Source of the DNA: Cryptomeria japonica
Taxonomy: Eukaryota; Streptophyta; Pinopsida; Cupressales; Cupressaceae
Assembly: GCF_030272615.1 (NCBI RefSeq)
Contig: NC_081412.1
Location: 687,450,583-687,514,582 of the forward strand
Length of the DNA stretch: 64,000 bases
Direction: 5' to 3'
The notes under the pieces are model-generated. The model searched no databases, was not told where the DNA came from, and saw nothing but the letters and a program-made list of their open reading frames with translations. The translations under genes and the position numbers were made by a program. Shown here piece after piece: positions 21,008 through 33,108 of this stretch (positions are counted from its first letter, which is position 1; each line of letters begins with the position of its first letter).

Positions 21008-24000
21008 AATATCACAATTACACAAGTGACTCGACCTCACAAAACACAAGTGAACTGACATCACACATACAAGTGAACCTAAAGAGAGAGTGTCATCGCA
21101 TAACTTGATGGTTACCTCGGTAAGCCCTCATAGGACCCAACTCTCTGTCTTGGTAACCTCTCCCGAACCTTCAGCTCCAACTAAGTCTCATGCAGACCCT
21201 TCCAGCCTTTCGTGAAGACAAGGTGGTCGGTTTTCCATTCCAGGCCTTCTCATTTCATTATGAACCTCAATACAAGCACTCACCTATGTGTGAGGTACAA
21301 TATCTTTATTAATGTTATGAACTACCCACCTAATCGATTAATTAGATTATAGCTTATTATCTGGCTTTCGCTGGGTAACCTGTCAACCACTCTGGGCGCA
21401 ACCCTTGCTCGAAAGCCACTCTCTCAAAGGACACTAAACACACATGGTCACTCCATGAGGACCCTATGGCGAAGCAGACAACCATAAAATCACTTTTAGA
21501 AACAAGTGGTCAAACAAGGACATACTGACTTTTGGCTAACCATAAGGCAAAGACACTACATGGTTAAGTCAATGAAGCCAACATATATCACTTGGTCAAA
21601 GGTACCAAATACGCTACCAGAGGACGACTGAATCATAGACCATAAATAACACAATATACACTTGCAAGGATAGCTAATTCACTAAGTCCGCACTCAGACA
21701 ATCTTGAGAAAATCAACATCATAAGCACTTGCAACATTATTGATTGAAAATTAAATAAAACACTCTTTTACCATTCACATCCATTCAATTTCCAAATCTA
21801 TAATCCATGAAAGATAAAATTCACATCAAATACTCAACTGAATAAAAACGTGAATTCTCACAGGCATTTAATTTATTTTTAGAATACATCCAAATTAACC
21901 AATTTGAATTCCTAATTCATGCCTTGATTTCCATAGATAAATTTATTAAACTACATAATAAAAATCACATGGTAAATCACCATTTTCATTTAACACTAAA
22001 ACCACTTTAAATTATATTTCATTTTATAAAAATTAACTTTATTTATCATAGGAATTTGTACCGCTTAGGGAACAAGGTTATGCGGGGGTTGAGACCAACC
22101 CACAACAGTGTTGCTACCGAGGCCATAGGCACTACCTACCAGTAGTACTGCTGCCGACTGGTAGCAGGCCTACTGACCGGTAGCGCTGCTGCCGACCAGT
22201 AGCAGATGCTACCGTCTAGCAGCGCTGCTACCAACCGGTAGCAGTCCTACCGACCGGTAGCACTGCTACCAATCGGTGGTAGTCTTACCGACCGGTAGTA
22301 CTGCTACCAAATGGTAACAGTCCTACCGACCAGTACTACTACTACCGTGTAGCAGTAATACTGATCAGTAGTACTACTACCTGTGGGCAGTAGACACTAT
22401 CGACCTACGTGGTGGGACTAGACCGCCACGGGGTAAGGTAAAGTCAAAATTAATAAAAATTCTTACTCAAGCATTTAAAAACCAATAAGTCACAAAATCG
22501 TTTAACATAAGAAATGATTCATTTCCAGATTATTTTACGGGCACACACATACACAGTGCCAAATCCAAATTTCAAATGGATATTTACCAATAAGGCAAAT
22601 GGTGAAATTAAACCCCACAAGAACCCCAAATCTTGGGCAACAAGATACTAGAAAGCACACAACAAGCTAAATCTAGTTCGTTCTTTCCAAATAGAAGAGG
22701 TATTTCCAGAAGTTGATTTCCATGAACAAATAACAAACAACAAATAGAGAAATGAACCATTTCTTTCTTTTATGCAAACATATGATAAGAGCTTCACAAA
22801 ATTAACAATATCAAGCATTCTTTCTTCCAATCCATACATTCCACAAGAATGTATAGGCAGATTTGCATTTTTAAACACATGGGAAGAAACTGAAATATTC
22901 AAAAATCAAATTTCAACACAAGAAGAAATCCTCCAACCTTGAAGCAATAGCAAGCAAAGAGATGAAGAATTTCCAGTCTTGCAAACCAGGTCAAATTTCC
23001 AGCTCCTCCAGGAAGTTTTCCATAATTTCTCTCCAAAAATTCTCTTCTTCTCCTTCCTGTGAATTCTTAGGAATAGATTGAAAAATATGTTTTAACCTAA
23101 ACTTTCTAGGTTAAAAGTTTCCGAACCAATCAGATTTTCCCCTTTTAAAGTAAAAACAATCAGATTTACCTTTTTCCAAAAACAATTCTTTTCCAACAAT
23201 TAAAATGAAAAAGTTAAATGGGAAGGTAAAAAGAAAATCTTTCTATTTTATTTCCAATTTTCCAAAATAGTTTATTTCAACATAAGAATTTATCATTTAA
23301 ATGGCTAGGCAATTATTTAATTCCTTCCACAATATATATCAATGCCACTCTACACAATAAAATAAGCCATTTAACCATTTAATCTAGCAATCATTAATTA
23401 ATAAATCAATAATCACAGAGCATAATAATTAACTAATTATGCCAACATGGGATAGAATCATCCATTTAATTAAATAACCATTTAAATAAATGGAAGCACG
23501 CAAGACAAAGGATGATCAAATGACGACTCACAAATGACCAAACCAAAGCACTATGACTCGCATACCGACCAGACGGGAAATATGACCTACTGACAGCACT
23601 CACATGAGCGTAATTGTGGGTCAAGTTAGGGTACAACAACTATCTCCTCCACTCCCATTAGATATATAAGGCACGCTCAAACCTGCGAAGCCAGGTGGAG
23701 TCGATACCCCGTACCTACTCGATACTAGTACCTGCAATGTCCTGCACCAAAAGAATCTATACGTACATATAGACAGATATATATATATATATACAGACAA
23801 GGCACACACATCGATGAAGGAGAATCGTGACATTCCCTGTCTCACCAGAGTGAGTGAAGGAAAATCATCCCCTCGCATCCCAATACACTTGCAAACATGC
23901 AACATATAAATAACGCATCACAATATAAGGTAAAAGTGTTAGTCCATGATAATGATCCATACAATAACATTAAACATAAGCACTTAAATAAAGCATAAAA

Positions 24001-24138
24001 GCATACACCATACATCTAGATAAAGCATGAAATAACATCACATATAATCTGAATCAATATACAATAATGTTCCACTGAACAGTCACTGAAGTCAATCAAA
24101 ACATACAAAAAAGAGGCTGATCGAGGAGGGGTACTACA
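21008..24138 (-). repeat. 5' LTR of element B, outer (U3-side) fragment
   Basis: After the duplicated AATAT, the LTR interrupted at 8870 resumes. From 21441 it parallels position 1 onward of the 3' LTR. It ends GGGGTACTACA at 24138, which is TGTAGTACCCC on the minus strand. Joined with 8140-8870 the LTR is close to 3.86 kb. It contains one copy of the segment duplicated in the 3' LTR and a short TA microsatellite at about 23777-23792. No gene is present. Confidence 0.88.
22090..22400. repeat. CTACC/GGTAG palindrome-rich array in the 5' LTR of element B
   Basis: Units such as CTACCGACCGGTAG and GTAGTACTGCTACC repeat every 20-30 bp. The array is about 100 bp shorter than its partner at 630-1060, so unit number has changed since insertion. 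Confidence 0.8.
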
Positions 24139-25227
24139 GGGTAAGTCTGTGAATCTTATAGATGTTGAGTTATTTTTGAATCTTGGTTGGTGCTAATCCT
24201 AAGAAAGATTTATCTATAATTATATTGTAATCTTCTTGATTTTTGAAAAATATATTAGATGACTTTTTTGAGTGTTTTCTTTTTCTCTTCAAAGGGTTTT
24301 ACCCACATAAATCACATGTTGGTGTGTCTTTTGACAAATAATAGAGAATCTTTTATGTTACATAAATTGGATGCCACTTTTTAAGGTAGTTTTACCTCAA
24401 GGTTTTGTAAATGCCATTTGACAATTTCATATATTGTGTATCCTATATATTAGGTGCTCGAGATGGAGGCTAAGTCTATGAATCTTATAGATGTTTAGTT
24501 GTCTTTGAATCTTGGTTGGTGCTAATCCTAATAAAGATTTATCTATAATTATATTGTAATCTTCTTGATTTTTGAAAAATATATTAGATGACTTTTTTGA
24601 GTGTTTGCTTTTTCTCTTCAAAGGGTTTTACCCACATAAATAACTCTATTATGGTATGAATGGTATTTATGTTTCTATTTGTTTAAATTATCATATTGTT
24701 GTAATTGTTGAGTGTAATTAAGGCATTTTACCTTGGTTAATCCTCTCCTAGGTCCTAATTACACATCACTTAAGCTTACTTAGGGAACTACATAGGAGTT
24801 GTTGGAGCATCTCCACTTTAGATAGCATTATCATTTATACTTTATGTGATGTCGCCACCTTTAGTGCCTTTATCACATTATCATATCCACCTTTTGTGGT
24901 TGCACTTTTCCACCTATGGTGGGTGATCAACCTTTAGTGATGCTACCATGTGATCACTTGTCCACTTTAGGTGAGATGATGGGTTATCACTTTTTGTCTC
25001 ACACCATAAGATTATGATACTTGTCATAATCTTATGCACTCTTATGTTCTCACCTTGGCTATATAACCAATGGGTCTCCTATGTAATATTCATTCATTGC
25101 AAATCCTATTGATCATTTTATGTTGCATCATTGATGAGAATACAATTTATTTTTGTCACATTCTTTCTCTATTGTTCATGTGATTTCCATTAGGCCTCTA
25201 GATCTTGGGTAGATACCTTCATAACCA
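24139..25227 (+). repeat. Partial 5' LTR of element A with an internal tandem duplication
   Basis: The segment runs up to a CA end (ATAACCA at 25227), nine bases before the primer site. It contains a direct duplication offset 329 bp: 24142-24312 recurs at 24471-24641, each copy ending TCAAAGGGTTTTACCCACATAAAT, a stretch like the U5 region of copia LTRs. GGGTA at 24139-24143 would be the right target duplication of element B, whose left partner is off the window. Beyond this I see no gene. Confidence 0.65.
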
Positions 25228-25236
25228 ATTATTATA

Positions 25237-25248
25237 TGGTATTAGATC
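25237..25248 (+). promoter_or_regulatory. Primer binding site of element A (degenerate tRNA-Met type)
   Basis: TGGTATTAGATC differs from the standard TGGTATCAGAGC at two positions and is preceded by the usual ATTATTATA spacer of copia elements. Confidence 0.7.
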
Positions 25249-25685
25249 TTTTAGAGTGTCATTGGTTTTTCATAAGAGTATTTTTTAGTAGTTTTAGAGT
25301 TTTGGATTCATGGCCTTTTGTTCTAGGTCAAAATTCGAGCTTGTTGGGTCAAATTTGAGGCCACCATTGGATTCTAGAGGTTTGAGAAATCAAAATTTCT
25401 TTTTGTTTTTTTCCAAATCCGACTCCATAATTCAAACCTAGAGCCATTTGAAGTTTGGAGGTGTGGCGATGATTCAGGTGTCATAATTATGCATTCGATT
25501 TTCAAACAGGGATATCTCAGTCATCCAAACTCCTTTTTTTTTAGCAATTTATTTTGATTTGGGGTATAATTTTGTTCTCTTCATAGTGGTGCAGAGTTTT
25601 CTATTTATCATACATGAATTTTTCAGAAAATTTAAAATCTCTTTTTTTGCAACTTTTGGGGCATTGTTCATGTTCATATGGACTC
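25249..25685 (+). other. Leader of element A, left part
   Basis: This is AT-rich untranslated leader between primer site and gag, interrupted at GACTC (25681-25685) by element E and resuming at 29482-29818. The right part has a CT repeat at about 29781-29793. No open frame of interest is seen. Confidence 0.6.
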
Positions 25686-26814
25686 TGTTGGCAAGAGACA
25701 TTGTTCTGGTGAATATTGATGCATGATTGATGCTTAGGAGTTTCCATTGATGGAAAGCCAATTAAAAATCACATCTAGTGTACATAGATTTAATTTACCG
25801 GAAGTCATATTTTTCATAAGGCAAAAGTTTGGAAGGTGGAGCATAGTAACCGATAGAACATGATTACAGTTTACATATCTTGACTTTGGTTGTGCAAATT
25901 TGGTTGTGATGATAGAGGTAGTTATTTTGAGGTTTGAGGTAGATTATTTTGTAATCCTAATATCTGGTGTCGATTCATGAGCAATATTGAGGGTCCGATA
26001 TCTGGTAATTCAGTTAGAACAGAGCTATTTTGGTGTAATGTGTGATGCAAAATCTTTTGGTGATTGGTTTTGTGTTTGAGGTGATTGGGCCAACTTGTGT
26101 GAATCTTTTTATCATTCTATGTAGGTCTGCATATGGATTTATGGAGGGATTGAGCCGACTTAAGGTTACATGTTTCATGTTGCCTGTTATGCGATTTTTG
26201 AAAGCTGACATGAGAAATGATTCATTTTGTTGATGCCGATATATAAGACCAATTGATTTGAGAATTTTAAGGTATGAGAAGAGTGTGAGAAGTCTGTGTG
26301 AAGTCTAGTGACTATCATTGAAGACTTTGGTGCTCTGGTGTATGACAGAGCAGGAAAACATGGCAGATAAGCATAACAGTTGCAGAAGTCAATTTGAGCC
26401 TAACCAGAACTACTTTTTGGCATATGTAGATGCTATAATTCAATTCATTTATTATTGTAATCAATTGTAATTGCCTATAAGGCAATGATCCTTCCTCCAG
26501 TTTGTAGCCCTATTTTGTATTTGAGTAGTGAGATCTAGGTAGTGTGTCTGAATGCAAGTGCATTCCCTTCATGTAATATTATCATACTTCTGGCCATAGT
26601 ATAATAATATTTTGGGTTCACATCCCACCATGGATTTTCCCTTTCTAGGTTTCCACGTAAAAATCTTGGTGTTATGGTTGTGTGGTTGATTGCTTTAAAT
26701 TTCTGCACTTTACTTTCATTCTTATGCATCTAGTGGTTTAAGAATCAACATAATAAGTTTGGAAATTACAGAACACTGATTCACCCCCACTCTTAGTGTT
26801 CATTGATTCTAAAA
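25686..26814 (+). repeat. Left LTR of element E
   Basis: It opens TGTTGGCAAGAGACATTG and ends near TGATTCTAAAA, aligning with TTGATTCCAACA in the right copy. The primer site expected after it (AATGGTCATTTCTAAAGC) is only a faint match to the tRNA-Met complement. Confidence 0.88.
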
Positions 26815-28371
26815 AATGGTCATTTCTAAAGCTAAAGTTGTTATACTGCTAAAGCTTGCAAAGGAAACATTCTGAAGCAAGAAGAAAGTCAATAAAATCA
26901 TGCTCAACAAAATAGATGAAGTAACCAAAGAAACCGAAGCAATTTTAAGACATTTTTTGATAGATCACAGATATGATGTGAATCCGACACATAATGACAC
27001 TCAATAAGGAAAAAAATTATAGGATACATCTTTTCCAAAAGTTCATGCAGTCATTCCTAACGTGTAGAAAGATCAAACATTTGAGAAGGCTATTTCGACA
27101 GAGCAGACCAATGTGCATACAACAGTTGATGTTGATCAGTAAGTTGATCACTCAGGTGAAGATGGACAAGATCCTCCAGTGATAGAAGAAAATGCAGTTG
27201 GGGAGATAGTTGATGCTAAAAAGGGTGAAGATGATGATAAAGATGCAAGTACAAAGTTAGTAGCAAAGGAGAAAGGAGAGGAGAAGGATGATCGAGCTCT
27301 GGTGATAGCGGAAAGAGACACTATAGCTGATAAAGAAAAATAGGTTGCTACTGATTCAAATGATTTTACTCAAGGGCCTATTGATCTGAGTTCTTTATCT
27401 CCAATTCAAGCATTGAATTTAGCAGTGCTTTCACAAGCTAAAGCCAATGAGGACCTACTCAAGTCCCATACTGCAGATAAAGATTTAATAACATTGGTAG
27501 GATATGTATTGGAGAAAATTTTATTGTCTTTTATACTAGACACAACTGATAATCCCTCCAGTAAGCTTAGAAGTATGTTGAATGTTGTAGAATCTCATTT
27601 TGTGTCTTTGGAGAAGGTAGCAAATACTAGAGTTTTGAATCAGTTTAATGCCATGAGATTGAATTTTTTTTTTGAAGATGATTGAGAGTGATAGGCTCAG
27701 TTTAATAACTGCTATGAAGGGCATTCAAGATGCACTAGATGAGGGTGGTCAAATATACAAGTCATGTCTAATTTTGTAAAATTTTACTATGGACATTGAC
27801 AAGAAAATAAAAGAATGTGAAGGCCATCTTACTAGCATATCTCAATCATATGCACCCCAGTCAGTCTCGACTAGTAGTTTTGAACCACAAGTTTTGAGGA
27901 TATTGCATAAGATTAAGTGGGTAGAGTGGGAGAAGTGAGGAGTCTTATCACTCCTCGAATAGATTCTCTGATGAGAAGTATGCAAGATGCAAAGGATGCT
28001 CTGAATAAGAGTGTTCCATTAGAAAGACAGGGAGAAAAGATGCTTGCATATATTTTCAGTGGGATGATGTATTTTGGAGAGTCTGAAAAAGGCATGGGAT
28101 AACCATTTGTTGTCCCTAAGGATAATTTTTTCAGATATTTTCAAGTTTTTGTAAGCAACTGCACATATCCCTGTAGATAAGTTTTAGCAGATTCCTATCT
28201 TTGGCATTGTTGTCAAAGGGGGAGAGAACGAAGTGAAAAATGATGAAAATCCTTAACGGGAGATTGTAGAATCTTGGATAATTTTGGGAAAGTTTAAAAT
28301 TTTGAAGTTTTACAGCTTTGAGTGTACAGTTCATTTCTCACAGTGTTTCTATCAATGCCAAAGGGGGAGAT
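26815..28371 (+). pseudogene. Internal remnant of element E: 3' ORF fragment
   Basis: The best coding stretch is 27150-27685, acidic at first (GEDDDKDASTK), then helical (SPIQALNLAVLSQAKANEDL ... KLRSMLNVVESHFVSLEKVA). Its position next to the polypurine tracts and its amphipathic character resemble the C-terminal part of the third ORF in element I (54136-54789). I infer it is what remains of an env-like ORF after deletion of gag-pol. It has stops and frameshifts. No catalytic motif is present and no function is assigned. Confidence 0.5.
28219..28371 (+). promoter_or_regulatory. Paired polypurine tracts of element E
   Basis: TGTCAAAGGGGGAGAG at about 28211-28226 and TGCCAAAGGGGGAGAT at 28356-28371 are near-identical. 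The second abuts the right LTR and is the functional one by position. Multiplied polypurine tracts are a known hallmark of Sireviruses. Confidence 0.7.
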
Positions 28372-29476
28372 TCTTGGCAAGAGACACTATTTCAGTGAAT
28401 ATCGATGCTTAGGATTTGTCATTGATGGCAACCCAATTAAGAAATAATATCCATTGTACATAGATTTGGCTTACCAGAAGTCATATTGTTCATAAGGCAT
28501 AAGTCTGGAAGGTGGAAAACAGTAACCGATAGAGCATGAGTACAATTTTCATATCTTGAATTTGGTTTGGTTATGGTGATAGAGGCATTTGATCCAAGGT
28601 TTTAGGCATATTATTCTGTAATCCTAATATCCAGTGTTGATTCACAAGCAATATTGAAGGTCCGATATCCAATGATTCAATTAGAACATAGCTATTTTGG
28701 TGTGACGTGTGATGCAAAATCTTTAGGTTGATTTTGGTGATTGGTTTCATGTTCCAGGAGATTGGGCTGACTTGTGTGAATATTTTTATCATTCTATTTA
28801 GGTCCGCATATGGATTTATGGATGGATTGAGCTGACTTAAGGTTACACATTTCATGTTGCGTGTTATGCGGTTTTTGGAAGCTGACATGAGAAATGATTT
28901 ATTTTGTTGATGTCGATACATAAGACTGATTCATTTGAGCATTTTAAGGTATGAGAAGAGTGTGAGAAGTCTATATGAGCGAATGTGCGAAGTCTAGTGA
29001 CTGTTAAAGTTTTTGGTGCTTCGCTGTATGACAATGCAAGAAAACAAAGCAAACAAGTATAACAATTGCAGAAGTCAATTTGAGCTTTTTTGGCATATGT
29101 AGATGTTATACCTCATTTTATTCATTATTGTAATTGCTTGCAAGGTAGTGATCCTTCCTCCGGGTTGTAGCTCTATTTTGTATTTGAGCACTGAGCTCTA
29201 GGAGGTGTGCCTGAATGCAAGTGCATTCCCTTCATGTAATATTATCATACTCATGACCATGGTATAAGAATATTGTGGGTTCAAATCCCACCGTGGTTTT
29301 TCCCTTTCCAGGTTTCCACGTAAAAATCTTGGTGTTATGGTTGTGTGGTTGATTTCTTTATATTTATGCACTTTACTTTCATTCTTATGCATCTGGTGGT
29401 TTAAGAATCAACTTAATAAGTTTGGTAATTACAAAACACTGATTCACCCCCCTGTCAGTGCTCATTGATTCCAACA
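28372..29476 (+). repeat. Right LTR of element E
   Basis: It starts TCTTGGCAAGAGACAC (the second base of the terminal TG has mutated to C) and ends TTGATTCCAACA, followed by GACTC. Confidence 0.88.
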
Positions 29477-29481
29477 GACTC

Positions 29482-30620
29482 CTTTTTAGGTCAATTTTTT
29501 TTAAAGTGCATAATTTTTTTGTATTTTATAGTTTCACTTTTAGCACATGGTCTCATTTGGCTTTATTTTGGTTAAATTAATGCAAAGATCACACTTCGGT
29601 CTTTTGCATAATTATTTGAGTCTAATATAGTCTAATTAAGGCAACTGTAAACATTGAAATCATAGTCCACTTTGACTTGTTTTGTAAGTATCCCATTGTA
29701 AACGCAGTAAGTATAAAGTGCAAAATCATCATTTTGGGGTATTCTTTGATTGAGTGAATTTAGGGGGTGTATTGTGTGCTCTCTCTCTCTCTCTATAGTG
29801 CTCTTTTGATTTTCAATTACGGGTTCTCTTGAATTTCCACTTCCAACTCCACATAATTATGCAACTTGGAAAGTTAATGGATGGAGTAAACTAATGGAAA
29901 AAGGTTTAAATCATTATGTTGATGGAACAATTTTAGAGCCTTTAGATCCTAAAGCTAATCCTAATATGAAAATAGAATGGTTCGTCAAAATTTCTATCTC
30001 TTGGAACAATAAGAAAATATATATCACCTGATCTTATATTTCAATTGAGAAGTATAAGATAATCAAGGAAGCTTTGGATAAACTTGCTCAATTGTATGGT
30101 CAAGTTGATGAGATTAGAGGATACACACTTGAATGTAATCTCCTAAATTTGGATCCAAAGGATTTTGATACAATCCAATACTATGTGACTAAGGCAGATG
30201 AGGTAAGAGCACAAATCAAGGATTGTGGCATTGATAAGAAGGATTTACAATTGGTCTTCAATTTGTTGGACATGCTTCCTTCAGACTATACAACTCTTGT
30301 TTCTAGTTTCCACACTCATTGGTTGACAATGGGGATTACCTACACTACACCATCATTTGATTCATTCGCAAAAAAATTGTTGCTTGAACAAGAAAATTTT
30401 ATCGCAATGGGTATTCTCAAATTATCCAAGTCACGTGCTTTGGTGGCTAATCATGAGAAAGATTCCAACAAGAAACACAAGCAATCAAAGCCAAAGTCAC
30501 AAAATGACTAAGCATAATTTTCTTCTTGAAAAAGAGATTTTACATCCTCTCCTAAGGGGGAATCATATAAGAAGGAAAATATTAGTTGTACATATTACAA
30601 TAAGTTAGGACATGAAGATC
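29482..30620 (+). pseudogene. Leader (right part) and gag of element A
   Basis: The gag would begin at 29819, but its ATG has become ACG (ACGGGTTCTCTTGAATTTCC). The N-terminal block PLPTPHNYATWKVNGWSKLM is typical of copia gag. A second block from 30074 has LAQLYGQVDEIRGYTLECNL, YYVTKADEVRAQIKDCGI and LVFNLLDMLPSDYTTLVSSF, matching UBN2-type gag. The zinc knuckle at about 30585-30640 is CTYYNKLGHEDHHC, with the second Cys changed to Tyr. Frameshifts lie at about 29990-30060 and 30510-30560. Confidence 0.82.
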
Positions 30621-31177
30621 ACCATTGTTACAAGAAGGATATTGATGAATTGAACCATCTTCTTGAAAAGAATAGAATTAGTTTGCCTTCTAGAATGTCT
30701 ACTTCAACTTCTTCTTTCAAACAAGAAGAATTTGACAATAAAAAGAGTAACACTTTTGGGACAAGCACAAGAAAATCTCTTGGTGCTACTCATGATTCAG
30801 GGAGATGGCTTCTTGATTTTGAAGCTTCTCATCATACGACATCTTTTCAATCTATGTTATCTTCATTTGAGCCTTGCAACATGCCACTAATTTTAATGAG
30901 AAATCATACATATATGAATCTATTTGGGAAGGGATCTATTAATATTAGGGATGACACCTTCAATGATGTGTTGTGTGTACCTCACTTGACAAACAATCTT
31001 ATTTGCATCTATCAAATCACTCATGGTGCAACAAGGAAGACCGTGGAGATCAAACCTGATTCAGTTATATTAGAGACTTGGATAGTAGAGCTATCATTGT
31101 TATTGGGGTGGTTGATCATGCATCTTAGTTGTACTTGTGTCGGCTTGAATTTCATCCTCAAAATGCTACCTGCAACA
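30621..31177 (+). pseudogene. Protease and pre-integrase region of element A
   Basis: The copia protease motif LLDSGASHH reads LLDFEASHHTT at about 30811-30843, so the catalytic D-S-G is now D-F-E and inactive. The downstream DVLCVPHLTNNLICIYQIT and then, after a frameshift near 31075, a DHAS...LEFHPQN stretch correspond to the pre-integrase region. Coding stops at 31177 where element F begins. CAACA at 31173-31177 is the probable target site. Confidence 0.8.
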
Positions 31178-31852
31178 TGTTAGTTTCACAAAATACAAAG
31201 GAAATGCTACAGGAAATCCAAACACAACCAATGAAACTACATGAATTGATATAAAATAAAAACACTATTATTACCTTCATGATTTATGTTTCATTATGTC
31301 CTAACTCCACTGCTCCTGGTTGCAGATGGTGTGCTCTCAGACAAGCACTGATAGATTCCAAGATGACATATGAAGAATGGACTGATAACTGATAGTTAAC
31401 CGATACTATGATATGCAATGCTAAATGACTATGCTAAATGATTATGCTATTTGCTTCAAGATTAAAACTCACGGATGCATAAGTTTTCACAAATGATTGG
31501 CTTGCAAATTCACTTGAAGACTAACTCTCTCTTAACTCAAACTCTTGATTTTATAGACTTTGAGAGGATAAGATGATGTGGCTCAGATCAACGGTCATGA
31601 TCAAATCTGCAGATTTGGATGGCTATGAGAAAAGGTGAAGGTTGAGAGAAAGGGGGAAGGAGAAGACAAGTGTCACTCATCTCACCTTGACTGGGTTGTT
31701 GACTAAGGGAATCTAGGGATGGTTGGAGAAAATTTAGGCATAAGAGGACAAGTGGACTGAAGTCCTTCCTAAGATGTAGGGATGTTAGAGAGAATATAGA
31801 AGGAGGTTATGAAATATGTGTACGTACACAATATTTCATTAAATTTGGAAGT
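31178..31852 (-). repeat. 3' LTR of element F, distal (R-U5) fragment
   Basis: The minus strand ends ...GTGAAACTAACA at 31178. A TATA-like TCTATAAAATC reads on the minus strand at 31547-31557. The fragment stops at GGAAG (31848-31852), the target duplication of element G, and continues at 39678. The layout (TATA position, CATTACCTTC at about 31268) resembles the LTR at 60449-61523, but sequence divergence is large. No gene is seen here. Confidence 0.72.
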
Positions 31853-33092
31853 GTAAAGCGGAAAATCGCGATCGAACCCTAGTTGTTCTCCCCTCTTCCA
31901 ACTCCGAGGAGAGAGAAGGGAGGTTTGCTAGGATTCGATGGTTTTCACTTAGGGGAGAGACTTTACATTCAAAAGAGGGGTTGTAACTCATAAGATCCAA
32001 TCCCACACAATGTAAGATTGGATGCTAAATGAATTTCAAGGGTTAGGAAAGCAAGGTTACCCTCTTTTGTAAAGAATGTTGTTAAGGAAATTAAGCTAAG
32101 AATACATAGAAAGTCATAAAGATTCGCTTATAAACTGAGTTCGGGTTATAGGATGAAGCTGCGGACCTGGAATTAGCAGTAGAATGTCGATACGGCGCTG
32201 TCCTGTAAATTTGAGCAAAAGTTGTCAGGACGATGGCGCCCGGCGCCACGGTCCTCCGAAAAATCCGCGAAACGAAGGGGGATCGGTTCGTCTCTGCACA
32301 AGGATTCCAGATCTTCAATTTCAGCCGCGTACCTGCAACCTACACACAGAAAAGTGAAGATGATTGGGGGGTTAGGGATTAGGGGTTTGCCTTTAGGTCA
32401 AACCCCGGTTTTGGAATTAACCAAGAAATGAGCAAGAGCTGTAAATGTAAATGTATGTAAAACAAGTACTAATACCTTGTTCTAAGGATGTTTGTATCCT
32501 TATGTGCGAAGGTATAGATGTTGTATGTTGTATGTTGTAGCATGTAGTATGTGATCTCCTCTTCAATGGTTGAATCCTTGACTTGAATGCAACACTTAGC
32601 CTTGAATGGAGACTTGAAATGATCAATTGCTTGAAGGAATGCTTGAATGCTTGAATGTTTGAATGTTTGAGTATAGTTTCCACGCTTTTTCCCTCATTCA
32701 TCTGTGTTCCCAAATGAGAGAGGAAAATGTAGTTTATATACTTGTCATTTAGGGCTGATAGACTGATTTTCCCGACCTTAGGCCGACCAGGAAATGTAAT
32801 TTCCAAATTGCAAACAAAAAGACCCGAGCCCCTTAGGAGACCGAGCCCAAAATAGGACCCAGGGACCAGGGCACTGGGTGCCCTGGTCCTGAAGGACTAG
32901 GGCGCTGGGCGCTCTGGTCCCACCTCCCGGGACAGCAGGGTGCAAGGAGGTTCAGGCCAGGGTGCTTGAAAAATGCAGTTTTCAGTGTCGCGAGCAAGTT
33001 TTGGGGTCTCCATTCAGGTTGCGTGTTGCGTCGCCATCGTGAAGACCGAAATGCAGTCGAAATTGCAAGTGTCGCAATTTTAGGACGCTACA
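31853..33092 (-). repeat. 3' LTR of element G
   Basis: It contains two GC-rich hairpin motifs (about 32226-32255 and 32843-32871) and a minus-strand TATA box. It is one base shorter than its partner because of a G missing at the 31860/31861 boundary. Confidence 0.93.
32731..32741 (-). promoter_or_regulatory. TATA box in the 3' LTR of element G
   Basis: The minus strand reads GTATATAAACT, a strong plant TATA motif about 350 bp from the U3 start of the LTR. The same motif is at 39311-39321 in the 5' LTR, where it would drive the element's own transcript. Confidence 0.7.
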
Positions 33093-33108
33093 TTTAGCCC
33101 CCACTTTA
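33093..33108 (-). promoter_or_regulatory. Polypurine tract of element G
   Basis: The minus strand reads TAAAGTGGGGGCTAAA directly before TGTAGCG of the 3' LTR. Similar tracts occur upstream (33493-33503 and about 33197-33206). Confidence 0.82.

Larger units (their letters stand above)
1..24138 (-). mobile_element. Element B: Ty3/gypsy chromovirus, nested-interrupted, 3' end off window
   Basis: This is a minus-strand LTR retrotransposon whose parts read from high to low coordinate: 5' LTR, tRNA-Met-type primer site, gag, protease, RT, RNase H, integrase, chromodomain, polypurine tract and 3' LTR. The domain order PR-RT-RH-INT followed by a chromodomain defines the chromovirus branch of Ty3/gypsy. 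The 5' LTR is split by the 12.1-kb element at 8871-21007. The outer 5' end is at 24138, where the LTR begins with TGTAGTACCCC on the minus strand. The 3' LTR runs off the left edge. All coding parts carry stops or frameshifts. The clade within chromoviruses (Tekay/Del-like is suggested by the very long LTRs) is an inference. Confidence 0.9.
25686..29476 (+). mobile_element. Element E: short non-autonomous Sirevirus-like LTR element
   Basis: LTRs at 25686-26814 (1129 bp) and 28372-29476 (1105 bp) are flanked by perfect 5-bp duplications GACTC (25681-25685 and 29477-29481). The internal region is only about 1.56 kb and has no gag core, protease, integrase or RT. The U5 end TGATTCACCCCC...AGTG...CATTGATTC and the paired polypurine tracts match element I (49240-55888), so it is a deleted relative. 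The LTRs are clearly diverged, so it is old. Confidence 0.9.
24139..31177 (+). mobile_element. Element A: Ty1/copia retrotransposon, oldest layer, both ends missing
   Basis: A partial 5' LTR (24139-25227), a degenerate tRNA-Met primer site, leader, gag, zinc knuckle, protease and pre-integrase region read in order on the + strand. The left side is cut by element B at 24138, the leader holds element E (25686-29476), and the right side is cut by element F at 31178. Integrase, RT, RNase H and the 3' LTR must lie beyond the right edge, if they survive. Gag and protease resemble copia elements with a UBN2-type gag. Confidence 0.8.
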
